Below are positions 47,556-60,257 of a stretch of DNA of 64,000 nt, piece after piece. The position numbers and the translations under genes were made by a program. A model generated the notes under the pieces. The model was not told the origin of the DNA, ran no database searches, and saw only the letters and a program-made list of their open reading frames with translations. Positions within the stretch are counted from its first letter, which is position 1. Each line of letters begins with the position of its first letter. Origin of the DNA: Ulota crispa (Eukaryota > Streptophyta > Bryopsida > Orthotrichales > Orthotrichaceae); the NCBI GenBank assembly GCA_963920765.1, contig OY987246.1:4094501-4158500 (forward strand), read 5' to 3'.

Positions 47556-48998
47556 CTACCTAATTGTTTGCCTTGACTGACATGGGGGCGCCCGCTCAAA
47601 GTTGACATTACCATTAAAAGCAACGCGGGCGGACCTCCAATTGTGCTCATCAAGTAGCCATCTCCAATTCTCCAAATACATCATCTTGTCTGCTTCTTTT
47701 GAGAATTCCGCACAAGTGAATTCCCCGCATACAAGACATCTTGTGTACCCTTTCCCTGTTTGACCCAAGATCAAAGTGTATGCGAGGAAGTCGTTCACGG
47801 TCCAAATTAGCATTGCACGGAGTTTGAAATTCCTAAATGTTCTAACAAGCTCTGACATGTTAATTGTCGACACGCCGACCCATAATTTCTTCAATTCATG
47901 AACTAGAGGTTGCAAGTAGACATCGATGGATTTGTCAGTTGGTGAATTGGGGCCCAGAATAATCATGGTCAAAGAAATAAAAAATTTCTTTGTGATTAAG
48001 TAAGGTGGTAAGTTATAAAAAAATGTCATGACTGGCTAAACCAAATGCTTGGAGGATTGCAAACTATACGGATTCACTCCATCTAGGGAAAGCCCCATGC
48101 GGATGTTTCTATGGTCACTACTAAAACTAGGAAATTCATTATTGATGAATTTCTATTGTTTAGAATTAACTACCGACCTCATTTTCCCATCCACCAAATG
48201 ATTTGTTTCGTGCCAACAAAGATGTTTTGCAATTTGTGGACATCTAAACAACCTGCGCAACCTTTTAATCACAGAGAAATAACGGAGAACTCTAGCAAGA
48301 ACACTGACAGACCCTTCTATAAACCTGGACTTCAAATGGTGAGGACATTGATGCAAGTGAGCTTTGTCCTTCTAGTATAGAGTCTTACCACATGGATAGT
48401 AGTGGATACTTTTGTGTGACACCCCTATCTTTGTTAACATTGACTTCAGTTGGTAAAACTTTTTGGGGCATTTGTTCTGAGGAGGAAGAACATCATGCCT
48501 CAAAAAATTTAGCAACTCATCTAGGCAGCTGTGGCTAACAAAATAAAGGGTACATAGTGACATTAGTATGAAATTAAACTGCAAGCATTTAGTATTGGAA
48601 CTCGGAAAAAGAGGTTGAGCAACATCCCATAGTAAAGACTCAAGCAATGATGTGTTGTCGATCTCCTCTTCCGTAGAGGATAAATCTTTGAAATCCACCA
48701 CATCTTTGTTGTCATGCTGGACTTGCTAGTGGATTTCATCAGCTTGGGCAAAATAGTTTTTTGCCATCTCCTCCAAATTTGTTGAAGTATTGTGCTGCGT
48801 ACCTTCAACATCAAGGAAATTCTCTACATCATGAAATGCATCCTCCTGTGGCAAATGTGGAGGTTCCTCTCGGATATCTTCAATAACACTTGGTCCATCC
48901 CTTGGCAAAGTTTGCATGTCCTCCGCAACACATGCAAGAGTTGCATTGCCATGCTGGGTGTCCACTCCATCATCATGAAGGCGTGCTTTGGACTGCAC
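47556..48998 (-). pseudogene. CACTA TNP2 transposase N-terminal and core remnant
   Basis: On the - strand: a Glu/Asp-rich leader (48998-48726), then LDELLNFLRHDVLPPQNKCP and KSIHYYPCGKTLY. Next come VLRYFSVIKRLRRLFRCPQ and CWHETNHLVDGKMR, then SLDGVNPYSLQSSKHLV, YNLPPYLITKKFF, IDVYLQPLVHELKKLW, RAMLIWTVNDFLAY and EHNWRSARVAFNG. This is the TNP2 domain in family order. Pieces lie in different frames or are split by stops; one stop (TAG) falls where the family has Trp before the YNLPP block. The usual N-terminal zinc-finger-like transposase-associated domain was not seen. Confidence 0.8.
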
Positions 48999-49057
48999 AG
49001 CACATTCACAAGTAAATTACTCCAAGTACTTTGATTGATTGAAATGGCTAGCCTCAT

Positions 49058-52000
49058 CCTTCATATTGAACATGCATATGAGAAGGAATATAGTTGAACA
49101 TGCTAGCATACGTGATTTTCAACATTCAGGGAAAAATATGTATTCATGAGCTTATAGTGAATAATTTAAGGAATGTCATGTTTGAACAATCATATGCTAA
49201 CATATCCAATTAAAACTGATGCCAAGCAATGTACGTATGTACATGACTAGTACAACACCTCTTCACAATGTTAGTAGGTGCAACTACTAACACCATATTT
49301 GAGAGAGCATGATTTCTTGAAGCGTTCTAGAATTGTGTTGTGAATTAATAGCTCACGATTTCAAGACAATTAAGAAGCAAAAGGGCATGAAATTCAAGAC
49401 ATGGTAAATGAGTAATCGACGGCATTCAAAGTATTCTCATGTATCGGTAGGGTCATTTCCCTTGATGACTATTACTTCTCTTCATTGGGTAATCAATACT
49501 TATGGATTTCCATTGAATGAATATACTGTAATTGAAATTATGTACTTCAGATCCCTACTACAATTGGGTGCAGACATATTGTTGCCTAATCCTTAAAGAA
49601 AATAGCGACTATAATACGTAGTGTTTATGCTATTGTATACCAGGCATTTCCTATGAACAAGAATTTTTCAGTTGGGATGTAGACTACGTTGCGTTAATTT
49701 TATAACAGGAGTGATCTATATTCATGCTTCTTTGTACATTGCAAATCTAATGAAAGTTTTTATCACTACAAAAGGCAGAGAAATACCCCGTATTGTATTG
49801 TCTTTGAAATGGTGCTATGTCAGTGAGGGGTTAATTAGTGCTGCTCTATTTAGAACTTCTAGGTTCACATGATATATGCATATATTGACCCCGCCATCTA
49901 TGTGTAGTGATAGTATCAGTATGTACTACATTTGTCATAGAAGTTTAAAGTTCTATACCGTGGATTTCATGTACATTGACCCAAGTGCAAGTTTGTAACA
50001 GAACAACTAAAACAAGTATAGCTTCAATGACAGTATTTGAAGATGTATTGCAGAGCTTACCAAAAGAGGATGTGGAAGCATAACATCTCAACCATAAAGT
50101 TGATGATGACGCTCCGCGGTGTGCTCTGACTAGATCTTAAATCCGTGGCAGGTATTGCATGCACAAGGATAATGTCTAATACCTTGCTGAGCAACGATTT
50201 CTCTCTCTGCATGGTAAGCAAGGCACCCTTGATTGGGAGCCATATTGTGAGGTCTTGTTATGACAAACACTCACTGTATTAGTAACGTGTTTATGAATGG
50301 GAACATTTGGAATATTTGTTGTATAAAACGGAACAACATATTAGTTCATACTAGAACATTGCACTTGTCTTAACAGTAGGCATTCTTTGTCAGTCACTAT
50401 TGTCATCATTCATATGTGGAATGCCTGTTGAATGTGCCGGTTGAAGTCACTCCATGCTGCCGTAATGATAATTAACAAAGTGAATTCTCAAAGAGAAGTT
50501 CTAAATTAGAGGGTAGCAAAATTTAACAATCCATATGAGGTGGACATCTCCATAGCTATATTTACGATGACCTAAGCAGGTTCAAAAAAATATATATAAA
50601 ATGATTGATTTTTGAACATGGAATAAGGAAATGTTTAGTGAAGAGCAAATGTTCATAGTTTTGCTAGAAAGGTGTGAAATTAAGTCTTCTGAAGTTGCAA
50701 TTGTTGCAAATATAGAGGACTAAATTGCAAAATAGACATAACATTTTTGACTTTTTAGAGAATGCTATTTTTTTGTAGACTTTTATCAGTTATCTAATGA
50801 ATATTTTGTTTTTGTACTTTGCAGATTATGTATATTATAGGGTCCCTAGTATTGTAATGTACCAGATTGTAGAGTCATAGTAGACAAATAAATAATACGA
50901 GGACTTTTCCATAAGTTATTCTCAAATTAAAGATGCATTACAATCAAAGGAATTCAAAAGTTTAGTACCAATGACAAGATGTACCCTAATTAAAAACAAA
51001 AATCAAAATGATAAAGTAGGGAATGGATACAAACAACAAATTCAAAAACAAAGATTTACATTTGAAGCATTGGAGTCATTTAACAATCAAATTATGGAAC
51101 CACAAACAGAGGAACCTTGTCAAAAACCCTAAAAACATTTATTAATACAATAGACAATTTTATGTTACCAAGAACTGTAGCGTCAGTATGTACGACTCAT
51201 TCTTATGCTTCAGCTAATGCAGTTGTAGAATTATTCTCTGAAATTCAATACAAGAAAATTAAGTACAAACTGACCTGTGAATGAAATACAATTTCAAACA
51301 ACTGTCAATGACATTGATTGCTCTTGCGTAGTTTCTCATAGTTGTTGTCGTCAGAAAATGGAAACCATATGAAAGTCCTATCCTTGTATCTTGGCGTTCG
51401 ATCCTTTTTCTAAATCACGCTCCACATGACATCCACAACCACATGGATAGGATAATGCAAAGTGACGCAATTGTTGATGTTATAGGAAGTTCACAGGAGT
51501 AGGTCGTTCAGTGAAGCAAGTGCCACGGTGAATCAAATTTCTAATTTCAAAGGGGGAAAATTCAAGGGCAGAAGCCATTTAGAACATTATGCATAACCGA
51601 CTTGCCTTTCAAAATTCACGACGAGTAAGTTGCGGGTAAAATGGAAGAGAAGTGATACGTGGCAAAATGAAATATGAAGGCGGTGATAGTTCACATTAAC
51701 TAAGGAGATTTACTAAAATTGTAAAAGCATGAGTGATTGTAGTTGAGAGCTGGAGTATCCTACAAAGTCGTAATGAGTAGTTACTAATAATGTCATTTGG
51801 TGCATAACATGGATGACATGTGTCCAAATGGATGGATGAGAAGTTACTCTTTGCGATGAAATCATGGAGTTTCACATCCGATTGGAAGTAGACATGAAAG
51901 GATGGCCTGTCAATTCTATAACTCAAGAGACATTTTTGGAAGTGATAGCTAGATGGATTTTGGAGATCATTTAATGATGGTAGTCATAGGCTACTCATAG

Positions 52001-54762
52001 TTGTCTCTGTGGTACAGAAGAGGCTTCTCTTATTTGCTCTGTGCTTCAGAGAAGAGAGTTAACAAAGGCATGGCAACATCAGAGCGCAGCAAATGATCAT
52101 CAAGTGTGTTGTTGCGAGGCATCAAGGCCATTGTAGGTTTGTCAATGTCTGCACCTTGTTAAATTACAACGTTGCTTTGTTTTGTATCTTGCAAAAAACT
52201 TGAAGAATCAATGAATATGGTGGTAGAGGAATACACATTACAAGGATATGGAATTTTGTCATACTCTTAACTTGCTTATTAGAGAAAATTTAAGAGAATT
52301 AGCGTTTGGTATGAGAGGCAAGAAGATACAAGAGAAGCAAATGAGTGTAATACATGTGACATTACATTCAAAAGGCAAATAATTGAAGGAAGGGAACGTC
52401 CCCAATTATAGTTTCTTTGGTTTGGAGAGAGTGAGCTTGCAAGCTGGAACAACTACAAACTTGAACTCCGTTTATAGTTGGATTAAGGACAACATGAAGA
52501 AACTATCCCCACTAGTATCTCCGGCAACGACAGGTTTGGAGGATTTAATGTTAACATACTTATTCTCTGTTACACTGCATATGCAATCACGCAATGAGCC
52601 CCTAATGTAAGTAGTGTGTACATGTGTGCATGTTGTATGAAGAGGGTCACAATTGTAGTGTGCATGTTTGTTTGAATAGTATGTTTGTAAAATCAATTTT
52701 ATGGACACTCTGTGCCACAAACATTGTCATGTGTCAATGAATATGTTCATTGTTGTTAGTTATGAAACTTTAAAAGAGAACTAATTGAGTGCATGCAACA
52801 TGGAATTTGTCACTTTTTAGTTTTTATTTCAATATTTTTGAGGTACATCATTTGGTGTCGAGCGCATTCCAATGTTGAATATCAAGCGTGATTGTACACA
52901 AAAGACCAATTGATGAGGTACGTGCTATTGAAAGCTATTGTGCACCACTGAAGGAGGTACTATAGGTATTGTTACTTGTCCTAGAATTATTTTGGCACTC
53001 CTATTTCTTGTACATTTCACCAGTACAAGGTGTTGTCAATTGTCCTCATAAATTACATTTTACTCAGTTTAGCAAAAACTGTGGAAAATGGATGATGGAC
53101 CTCACATCGCTGCAAAAGGGACAATAATAATCAAAGGGAAATTGAAATAGTTTAAGAAGATGTAAATTTTGTTAGATAAATGTCATCATTGAGCATTCTT
53201 AGAAATGCTTGTCAAACAGAAGTAGGTAAAACTTATATGCAAAGTATTCATTATGAAAGGAAGTAAGAAAGGTATGTGGTTAGCATGTAGTTATGTGTGA
53301 GAGCACTGCTATACATGTCATGTGGAACTCCTAGCAGTTCATAATATGAAGAGTTCCTCAAAAATAAATGGCAAGCTTGTTATTACTTTCTAAAACTGAG
53401 ATTTGTGCAATCAATGAAAAGGAGAAAGGGCTTATGGGTGGCCAATGCAAGATGGATTTGTAGCAATCTGTGCGACATGATTATAATGGTGATCTAGATT
53501 TTAATCTAGTGAAGGCATAGTTATTTTATTACATAGAGAAATTTGTAGGACAGCCCGTCGTACTCTATGTCTACAATGTTTGCACATGCACAGTATGGCT
53601 CCCTTCAGTAGGTCAAATGTTGCAAACATCAAAATAGGAACGGCCAAAAATGCTAACATGTAATTTTAATGAACTTTGAATTCATGCATAGAAATTGCAG
53701 TAGCAATTCACTATAACTGAGTAAAATGTTTACCGCAATTTTTATTGATGGGGAATTCTGAGTCTGTAATAGTGGACATTGTTTTTCAAGGAATGGGTCC
53801 ACATGCTACTAGGCATAAGACAGTGGAGAGTTTTGTTCCTTGGTCCAAATGTGCATATAGGTTTCTTGACTCCAGACATCAAGCTGCAAGGCTAGCCATG
53901 TCATTGCCGAGGATGAGTACTCCTGGCGTAGGCAAACGAGGTGGCCGTGTAACCAAAGCTGAGTATTCACCTCGGAAAAATGCCCCACTTGGCGTAGAGA
54001 GAGGTCTTCAAAATGATGAGGGCACTTAGGGAATGACCAGAATGAGAATGGGCGTTGGGGGAGGAGTGTCCATGTCATGTACCAGTAAGAAATGCGAGCT
54101 CCTTTATTTTGTATTTTTTATTTTCATTCAAAAAATAACATGGACATGTGAATGCCGTGGATAAATGTCATGTGTAGAAGTCATGCATTACCAAATTGAC
54201 CTTGAATGTAGTGTTACAATGAGACATAGTAGTGCACAAACATGTTGAATAATGTGAGAAGATCAGTACACACCATACCCTTCATATTTATTGTGAATAA
54301 GGTTATAGTGCCTGTTATTTTGTTTTTTTGTCAATGGGCTCTCTAGGTTATTGCTAACTTTGTAAGAAAGGTCTGTAGTGGAGAACCACGTGTCAATGAG
54401 TGCTGCATAGGGGAATCCTAATGTAGTCAACCATCGGAAGAGTTGGTACTTCTTAGGAATTCAAACCCTGCCACGTCCTTATTCCTTCTAAAAAAGTTAC
54501 GCATGTATCATTCACACTACAAATGTGGTAGATTAATAATTGCTTTTTTAGTTTTAGTGGAAGCAGGACAACAAGAGCTTGCAATAATTTGTATAATACA
54601 AAATTAGGTCCAAGGAAAAGTTGTTTGATTGTAGAACCATACAATATTTTAATATAGTTATATATATAGAATGATACAGTGTGACATGAGTAGAGTGGTT
54701 GTGGCGGAAATGATTTTAGAGTGATGTAATATTTTGTAATATGGAGGTAAGAAAGGGTAATA
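49058..54762. other. Non-coding centre of the CACTA element
   Basis: AT-rich DNA between the two outward-facing genes. A + strand stretch at 53745-54027 is open for 94 codons, ends in a Lys/Arg-rich segment (STPGVGKRGGRVTKAEYSPR) and might be an upstream exon of the next gene. Otherwise nothing recognised. It may hold both promoters. Confidence 0.4.
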
Positions 54763-57050
54763 TTGACAAACACTTTCTTTTTTGGACATGAAGGCGCACA
54801 AAGGCCACCAAACGTTCATATTGGTCTACATTGCTTTGCTTTGAAACAACAACAACATGCCAAGAGAACTGGTATGCTTACGAGGAATTCATTACTCAGT
54901 AGGGAAAATGACGTTTTAATTTTTGAAAGAAGCTTTGAAGGGGGTAGTCACAAACAACCTCAACATAATCCATTGATGCCTCAAGATGTGAACCAAGCGG
55001 TAGGAGAGCGTCAACCACATGATGAACATGGCATGGAAACCGGAGAGACATTGTTGCAATTTCCACGGTCGGCAAATCATCAGCGCAGTCATGGTATGAC
55101 AAGTCATGAGTCACCTCCAATTACATCAAAGACATGGCAGGTGTGTTCATTTCTGTGTTCTATTTGACATAGTAGTTTACAATGAGTTATATTCCATCTT
55201 CAATTTTTTGTTTTTTGCCGTCCTTACTTTTGTAAATGTTACATTGGTAGTATGATTATGTTGCAATCAATATCTAAAATCATAGATCTAGTCATGCTAT
55301 GTATTACAACTTCTTCATTGTTTATGACCGTGTTGACATTTTGTCTATTTCATATTCCCAACTACTCCAATTTTTGGCGTGTTATTTAATGACTATGTCT
55401 ATGGAGTCTGATAAGCATTGAAAAATTTAATGTGGAGAATGTATAGGTATGGAAGCTTCATTGTTTTAAATGAAATTTTGACTATTGAATTGAAGTGCCA
55501 TGCTTTGTGGGAACCTTGAGTATTAAAAATTGAGTACTTTACTTTTTGGAAGGGCTAGGGCATTTTGTATTGGGATGTATCTAGAGTGCCATAAAGTTGA
55601 CTACAAGTGATTTAATTTATAAAGCGTCTATCAGTACAAGCTGGTAGACTAAGCACTTGGTTGCACAGAAATATAGACATGTAGTTGACGTTTTTTTTTT
55701 TCCTCATGCACATTGTCAACAGTTAGCACCAGATGTGTTGGAAGTTCAAAAAATTGGAATAAGAGTAATTCAATGATTCTGATTTTGACATTCTATATAG
55801 TACTATACATTATGACTAAACTTATGTGATATGCAAAATACATAGCACAAAGAGTCGCAGGAGGTACCACAGAGATCAACGCACAAAACAATATTGGAAG
55901 GGCAATCTGAGGAGTACATCGACAATGCCAGTGATCGTGAAGACTTATACTATAAGGATGCCGAGCATACAGGCTATGACCATGACACCGCCATCACTGA
56001 GGATAGGCCGGAGTATGATTCATTGGTAGGAATTGAGAGTGAGAAACGCAGAATGAGGCGTCACAATCAAGCGTCCTGAACGCAAGAGAGGGCAAGGCGT
56101 TTCTGTGAAGGCTTACCGCTGAACTTCCTTAAGGTAAATAGATACATTGGAGTGCCATATGGGTATGGAATTGGTCATTGGCGGCGAGATTTGAAGCTAT
56201 TGTCTAACAAATTAGATCCTACTATTGGGAACATCAACCAACAGCCTCCAACAAAGGTACAAGAAATTGCAATTGGATAAAGCACACGTGGGAGTATACT
56301 AACTCCATTGAGTTCAAGTGTGTGAAGGACGTGATTGCCAAAAGTGTTGTTTGACGTCGTTCAGATTTGAAGGCCAAAATTGAAGACGGTGATCCAAAAC
56401 CACAGGATGTCTCTGATTGTGTGTGGCGTACTCTTTCATTGGAGTTTCAAAGTCCAGCTAGCCAAAAGAAATCTACAAATTGTAGCAGAGCAAACTCCAT
56501 GCGTCATAATTTTAGGAGGACTGGACTGTCAGGAGAGTATGGTGTGTACAACAAGTTGAAGAGCAAACTAGGGAGAGCACCAGACCCAGAGGAGGTGAAC
56601 TTCAAAATGTTTGGAGACAAAGAATATGGAGGAAAATCAAAGAAGTTGAAGCAGAGAAAGAGTATCATGCAGGGAAGTACTAATCTGTCACAGCAGTTGT
56701 TGCAGTTGCACCAGTCAGTGCAATCACAATCCTTGCAGGTAATTGGAGCATCAAATCATAAAATGTCTTCCAGAGCTCCAGGTACAGACAGAACAACTTC
56801 CATGGCTCTAATATTGAGGGCAATGCCTTCGACCATGTACAATGATAGTGCTGCAAAGGTTGAAATTAGGAAAGTGAAGGAAAAAATAGCGTCTTTGGAG
56901 AAGATGCAACGACTACTTATCGGCAGTATTGAAAGTGACGATGACTACGACGTCAATAGCGCAAGACATGAGCAAGATCCCATATGTTCGCCTAGGAGGC
57001 ATTCTTTGTGTATGACCATGTGGAATCCGTACAAGCCAGGGGACCCGTAA
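54763..57050 (+). pseudogene. PF03004-type (Ptta/En/Spm) accessory transposase gene of CACTA
   Basis: A first open block ends at a donor-like ggcag|gtgtg (55141). A second begins about 55843, with acidic text (EGQSEEYIDNASDREDLYYK). A shifted frame reads NFLKVNRYIGVPYGYGIGHW. The last open block (56367-57050) has NSMRHNFRRTGLSGEYGVYN and KLGRAPDPEEVNFKMFGDK, a good match to the PF03004 pattern with N..R..H..G and GR.P.P.EVF. A charged coil follows (VEIRKVKEKIASLEK) and an acidic tail. Stops between blocks indicate decay or unrecognised introns. In related elements this gene supplies the DNA-binding partner of TNP2. Confidence 0.6.
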
Positions 57051-58002
57051 CACCAAGAGGTATGCCGTCTAGATTAGTGAACCGAGGACTTCATCACAAT
57101 CCACGTGACATGGAGTACAACGATATTGGTAAGTTTCATCTAGTATTCTCAAGAAGATGTATTGGCATTTAGTAATTTTCTATATCTTCAGCCATGGCTT
57201 GCCGTTTGCAATTTTAAAATGCTATAGTTGTTCAGTTGAATGTGAGCTTTTTTAGTGTTAAATTATTACATGAGGAGTATGTTTGAGAATAGAAGATAAT
57301 CCAATATGAATGGTGGGTATGCCAATTAAAAGGTGAGGGCAATGTGAGATGAAACAGATACAATATCTTTTAGGTAGTAGGTTCTCTATATTAAAGAAAA
57401 TATGGACTGAGAGAGGAGGTTTACATTTATATGTTGAAAATGGTGTACCATGTGACAGAGGACACGGTCATGCAGAAGTAACTGTGCTAAATCCAATTAC
57501 TCTTTATACAACTTATATTGATTCCAAAATTTGTTTAGTTCTCAACAGAGTGTAATAGTATAGGATGTTGCAAAACGCGACTGGATTTCTTTGTCTGTAT
57601 TGTTTTATAGGTTGTTGTTTCTTGATATAAGTCATTTTCTCACCATGCAGAGGAGACATGCTCAAAGACGGTACTGACTGTACTCAAAGGAATTTGTCAT
57701 TGAAAATGTGCTAACCGCTCAAATATGCTAGGTTGCAGATGACAAAAGCAGTGAATGAGTACCAGAAGTTGAAGAGAGGCATGTGGCATACAATGTCAGA
57801 GAAATATGTTTGACAAGAACTTAAATATTTTTATTTGTTTTGTGTAACAAGAACTTGAGTGCAAGGACATTTGACCTACCTGTGTACTTAGGGTGTACCC
57901 GTAGTGATTCCTACTCACCTAGTATGTTTTTACATATATAGCAAGGTTTTAAACTAGTATGTTTCTATTTATATAGCGGAGTTTTTAATTTATGTACTAC
58001 TA

Positions 58003-58003
<1 letters not shown>

Positions 58004-58036
<33 letters not shown>
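58004..58036. repeat. AT dinucleotide microsatellite
   Basis: About 16 AT units, inside the CACTA element near its right end. Confidence 0.9.
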
Positions 58037-58038
<2 letters not shown>

Positions 58039-58651
58039 TGAGAGTAGAGGTGCTCATGTTTGTGTGAACGTGGTATGTGATTCACCAGGTGACAATGCAT
58101 TGCTGGCATTAATGGGGAGCTAAATAAAATGTCTGTATTACACGTGGCCGAGCATTCATTGGCTCTATACTTTTAGAATAGCTAAATGTGGAGAAATTTC
58201 TATATTGATGAGCCAAGCAAATTGGTGCACATGTAATAAACATAATTGGGTAATGCAAAAGTATGCATCCAAGGCATGCACTAGCATTTAACCATGCCCT
58301 AAAAATAGGCATTGACGGTGTAATTTATTACACAAATAGCAATCGCATACAGTCATTTCCATTTTTTGACAGTTACTAAGTTTAAACCAAATCACCTACC
58401 GGGGTGAAAGTGAGACGGTGAAAGTGAAAATAAATGAAGAAGACTGTGAATGTTGACATGTCACAGGGGGCTGATATAGTGGAGTCCAAAGGAAGGGAAC
58501 CTGGTAAGACAGAGAGATAACTGATCTGACAATGAAATTAACGGATTACTATCAATCAAACGTCCAAAACATATAGCCCAAATTGAGGGAATGGTTAATA
58601 GGAATGTGTCAATTATGTGTCAGACAGGTCACCAATGTCCTTGTAGTGACT

Positions 58652-59079
58652 TTTTGTTCTTTGCCAATCACATTTGAGCCTTAAATGGCCACAAATATCT
58701 ACCCAAACCTTTTGTATATTTGAGAGCGACCAATGAAAACTAAGGGTTCTTTGAAGCGTGTTTGTGTGCTTCATAAACACCCATTTAACAAGAATCTAAT
58801 GTCATTGTTTGTACCCTATGTTCACACCTTATAAAAATATGGAAAAGTGTTCTCTAATCTTAAATAATTGTGAAACAACTTGAACTGGCTTTTTCTTCAA
58901 ATCACATTAAAAAATTCACCTCTCATTTTGATCACGGAGATTGCATCCCCCTAAAGAAAGTGCCAACTTTGGGTGCTCCTACATTAACAATGCTATGAGC
59001 TTGTTGCTATGAACGTATTCCTCAAAATTCCCATGAAACCACTAGCCCAAGGACTTTTACATCTGTTCATCCACAGACA
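58652..59079. other. Spacer between CACTA and the repeat arrays
   Basis: No gene or repeat recognised. It is the distal upstream flank of the carbonic anhydrase gene. Confidence 0.35.
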
Positions 59080-59104
59080 TTGTTTCATTCACCCACGATA
59101 ATCC

Positions 59105-59450
59105 TTCGTCCATCCATCAAGGATTTCTCATTCATCAAGGATTGTTCATCCATCAAGGATTGTTCATCCATCAAGGATTTCTCATCCATCAAGGATTTCT
59201 CATCCATCAAGGAGTTCTCATCCATCAAGGATTTCTTATCCATCAAGGATTTCTCATCCATCAAGGATTTCTCATCCATCAAGGATTTCTCATCCCTCAA
59301 GGATTGCTCCATCCATCAACAATTCCTCATCCATCAAGGATTGCTCCATCCATCAACAATTCCTCATCCATCAAGGATTGCTCAGAAGTCAGATCGCTCA
59401 TCCATCAAGGATCGCTCATCCATCAAGGATCGCTCATCCATCCACTGAGA
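59105..59450. repeat. 18-bp minisatellite, ~18 copies
   Basis: Unit tcatccatcaaggatttc with variants (gattgt, gattgctc, gatcgc). The unit length is a multiple of three, so long low-complexity frames appear on both strands but are not genes. About 0.8-1.15 kb upstream of the carbonic anhydrase ATG. Confidence 0.9.
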
Positions 59451-59599
59451 CGTGGCCAAGGTTCAAAATTGCTTAACCATCAAAGATTTCTCATCCGTCG
59501 AAGTTTATTCATTCATGGAGGACTGCTCATCCATCCACTGGGACCGGCGTGCACTGTGACCAAGGTACAAAGTACAGCATCCTGCGTGTCAGAGAGCTC

Positions 59600-59712
59600 T
59601 TTGTGCACTCCGCCTTTTCGTCAACACTCCATCGCCAGCGTCGTTGCTCCCGTTGCCAGTCCACCTTTTCTTCTAGACTCCATCGCCAGCGTCCTTGCTC
59701 CCGTTCCCAATT
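59600..59712. repeat. ~59-bp direct repeat, 2 copies
   Basis: Both copies contain ccttttc(g/t)tc, actccatcgccagcgtc and ttgctcccgtt in the same order, one after the other. GC-richer than the flanks. Confidence 0.75.
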
Positions 59713-59819
59713 GCAATCATCACTGCTGCGCTCGTCCCATCTATAGGAAAATGACATTGGTTCCAATCTGCGCTACCGCTCCATGGCTGCTGCAACGGCA
59801 GAGCTGGAACGGCTGACTG

Positions 59820-60050
59820 TCTCCCCTCATCCTCACAGTGAGCATCACCTTTTGATCCTGCAAAAGAACTCTCCCTCATCCTCACAGTAAGGATCAGATT
59901 TCTTTCCAGCCAAAAATCCCTCATCCTCACAGTGACGATCAGCTTTTGATCCAACAGAAAACTCTCCCTCATCCTCACAGTGACGATCAGATTTTGATCC
60001 GGCAAAAGAAAACTCCTTGATCCTCACAGTGAGGATGAGATTGTTTTCTG
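59820..60050. repeat. ~48-bp repeat array carrying five short dyads
   Basis: Five copies of atcctcacagt(g/a)a(g/c)gat begin at about 59829, 59878, 59923, 59971 and 60020. The last copy is a perfect palindrome ATCCTCAC-a-GTGAGGAT. Text between the dyads (ttttgatcc..caaaagaa) is also repeated. It lies 210-430 bp upstream of the carbonic anhydrase start, so it could act as a cluster of protein-binding sites; this is inference. Confidence 0.75.
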
Positions 60051-60257
60051 GCGAAAAATTTGATAGGTTTGACAGATTTCCATGAACTAGGAGTGGTCTC
60101 TTCCGTTTTGACCTAATAGATTGTTGACACTTGCTAGTTCATTGCCAGAATAAAATGCCCCTTGATCCTCACACTCAACCACAACAGAGTTGGTCTCATT
60201 TAGTCACAAATACCTTGCATCCTTTGTAGATAATTGTCTTTCATAATTTAGGTCGCC

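Larger units (their letters stand above)
40465..58648. mobile_element. CACTA (En/Spm) transposon, 18.2 kb
   Basis: Left end CACTACAAGGGAACTG and right end CCAATGTCCTTGTAGTG are inverted (CACTACAAGG at the tip); a 3-bp direct repeat ACT lies at 40462-40464 and 58649-58651. Interior genes are CACTA-type: TNP2 with DUF4218 and DUF4216 on the - strand and a PF03004-like gene on the + strand. Subterminal 'tttcattgac' occurs at 40487 and again near 40586. Complete by its ends but coding regions carry stops, so it is probably not autonomous. Confidence 0.85.

Noticed and set aside
51300-51600. Cys/His-rich - strand text as the CACTA transposase-associated zinc finger
   Set aside because: A few Cys and Gly residues line up in one frame but the frame is short and the expected spacing is not there.
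59080-59816. 122- to 224-codon ORFs on the + strand
   Set aside because: They are low-complexity frames from the 18-bp minisatellite running into the next repeats; no domain.
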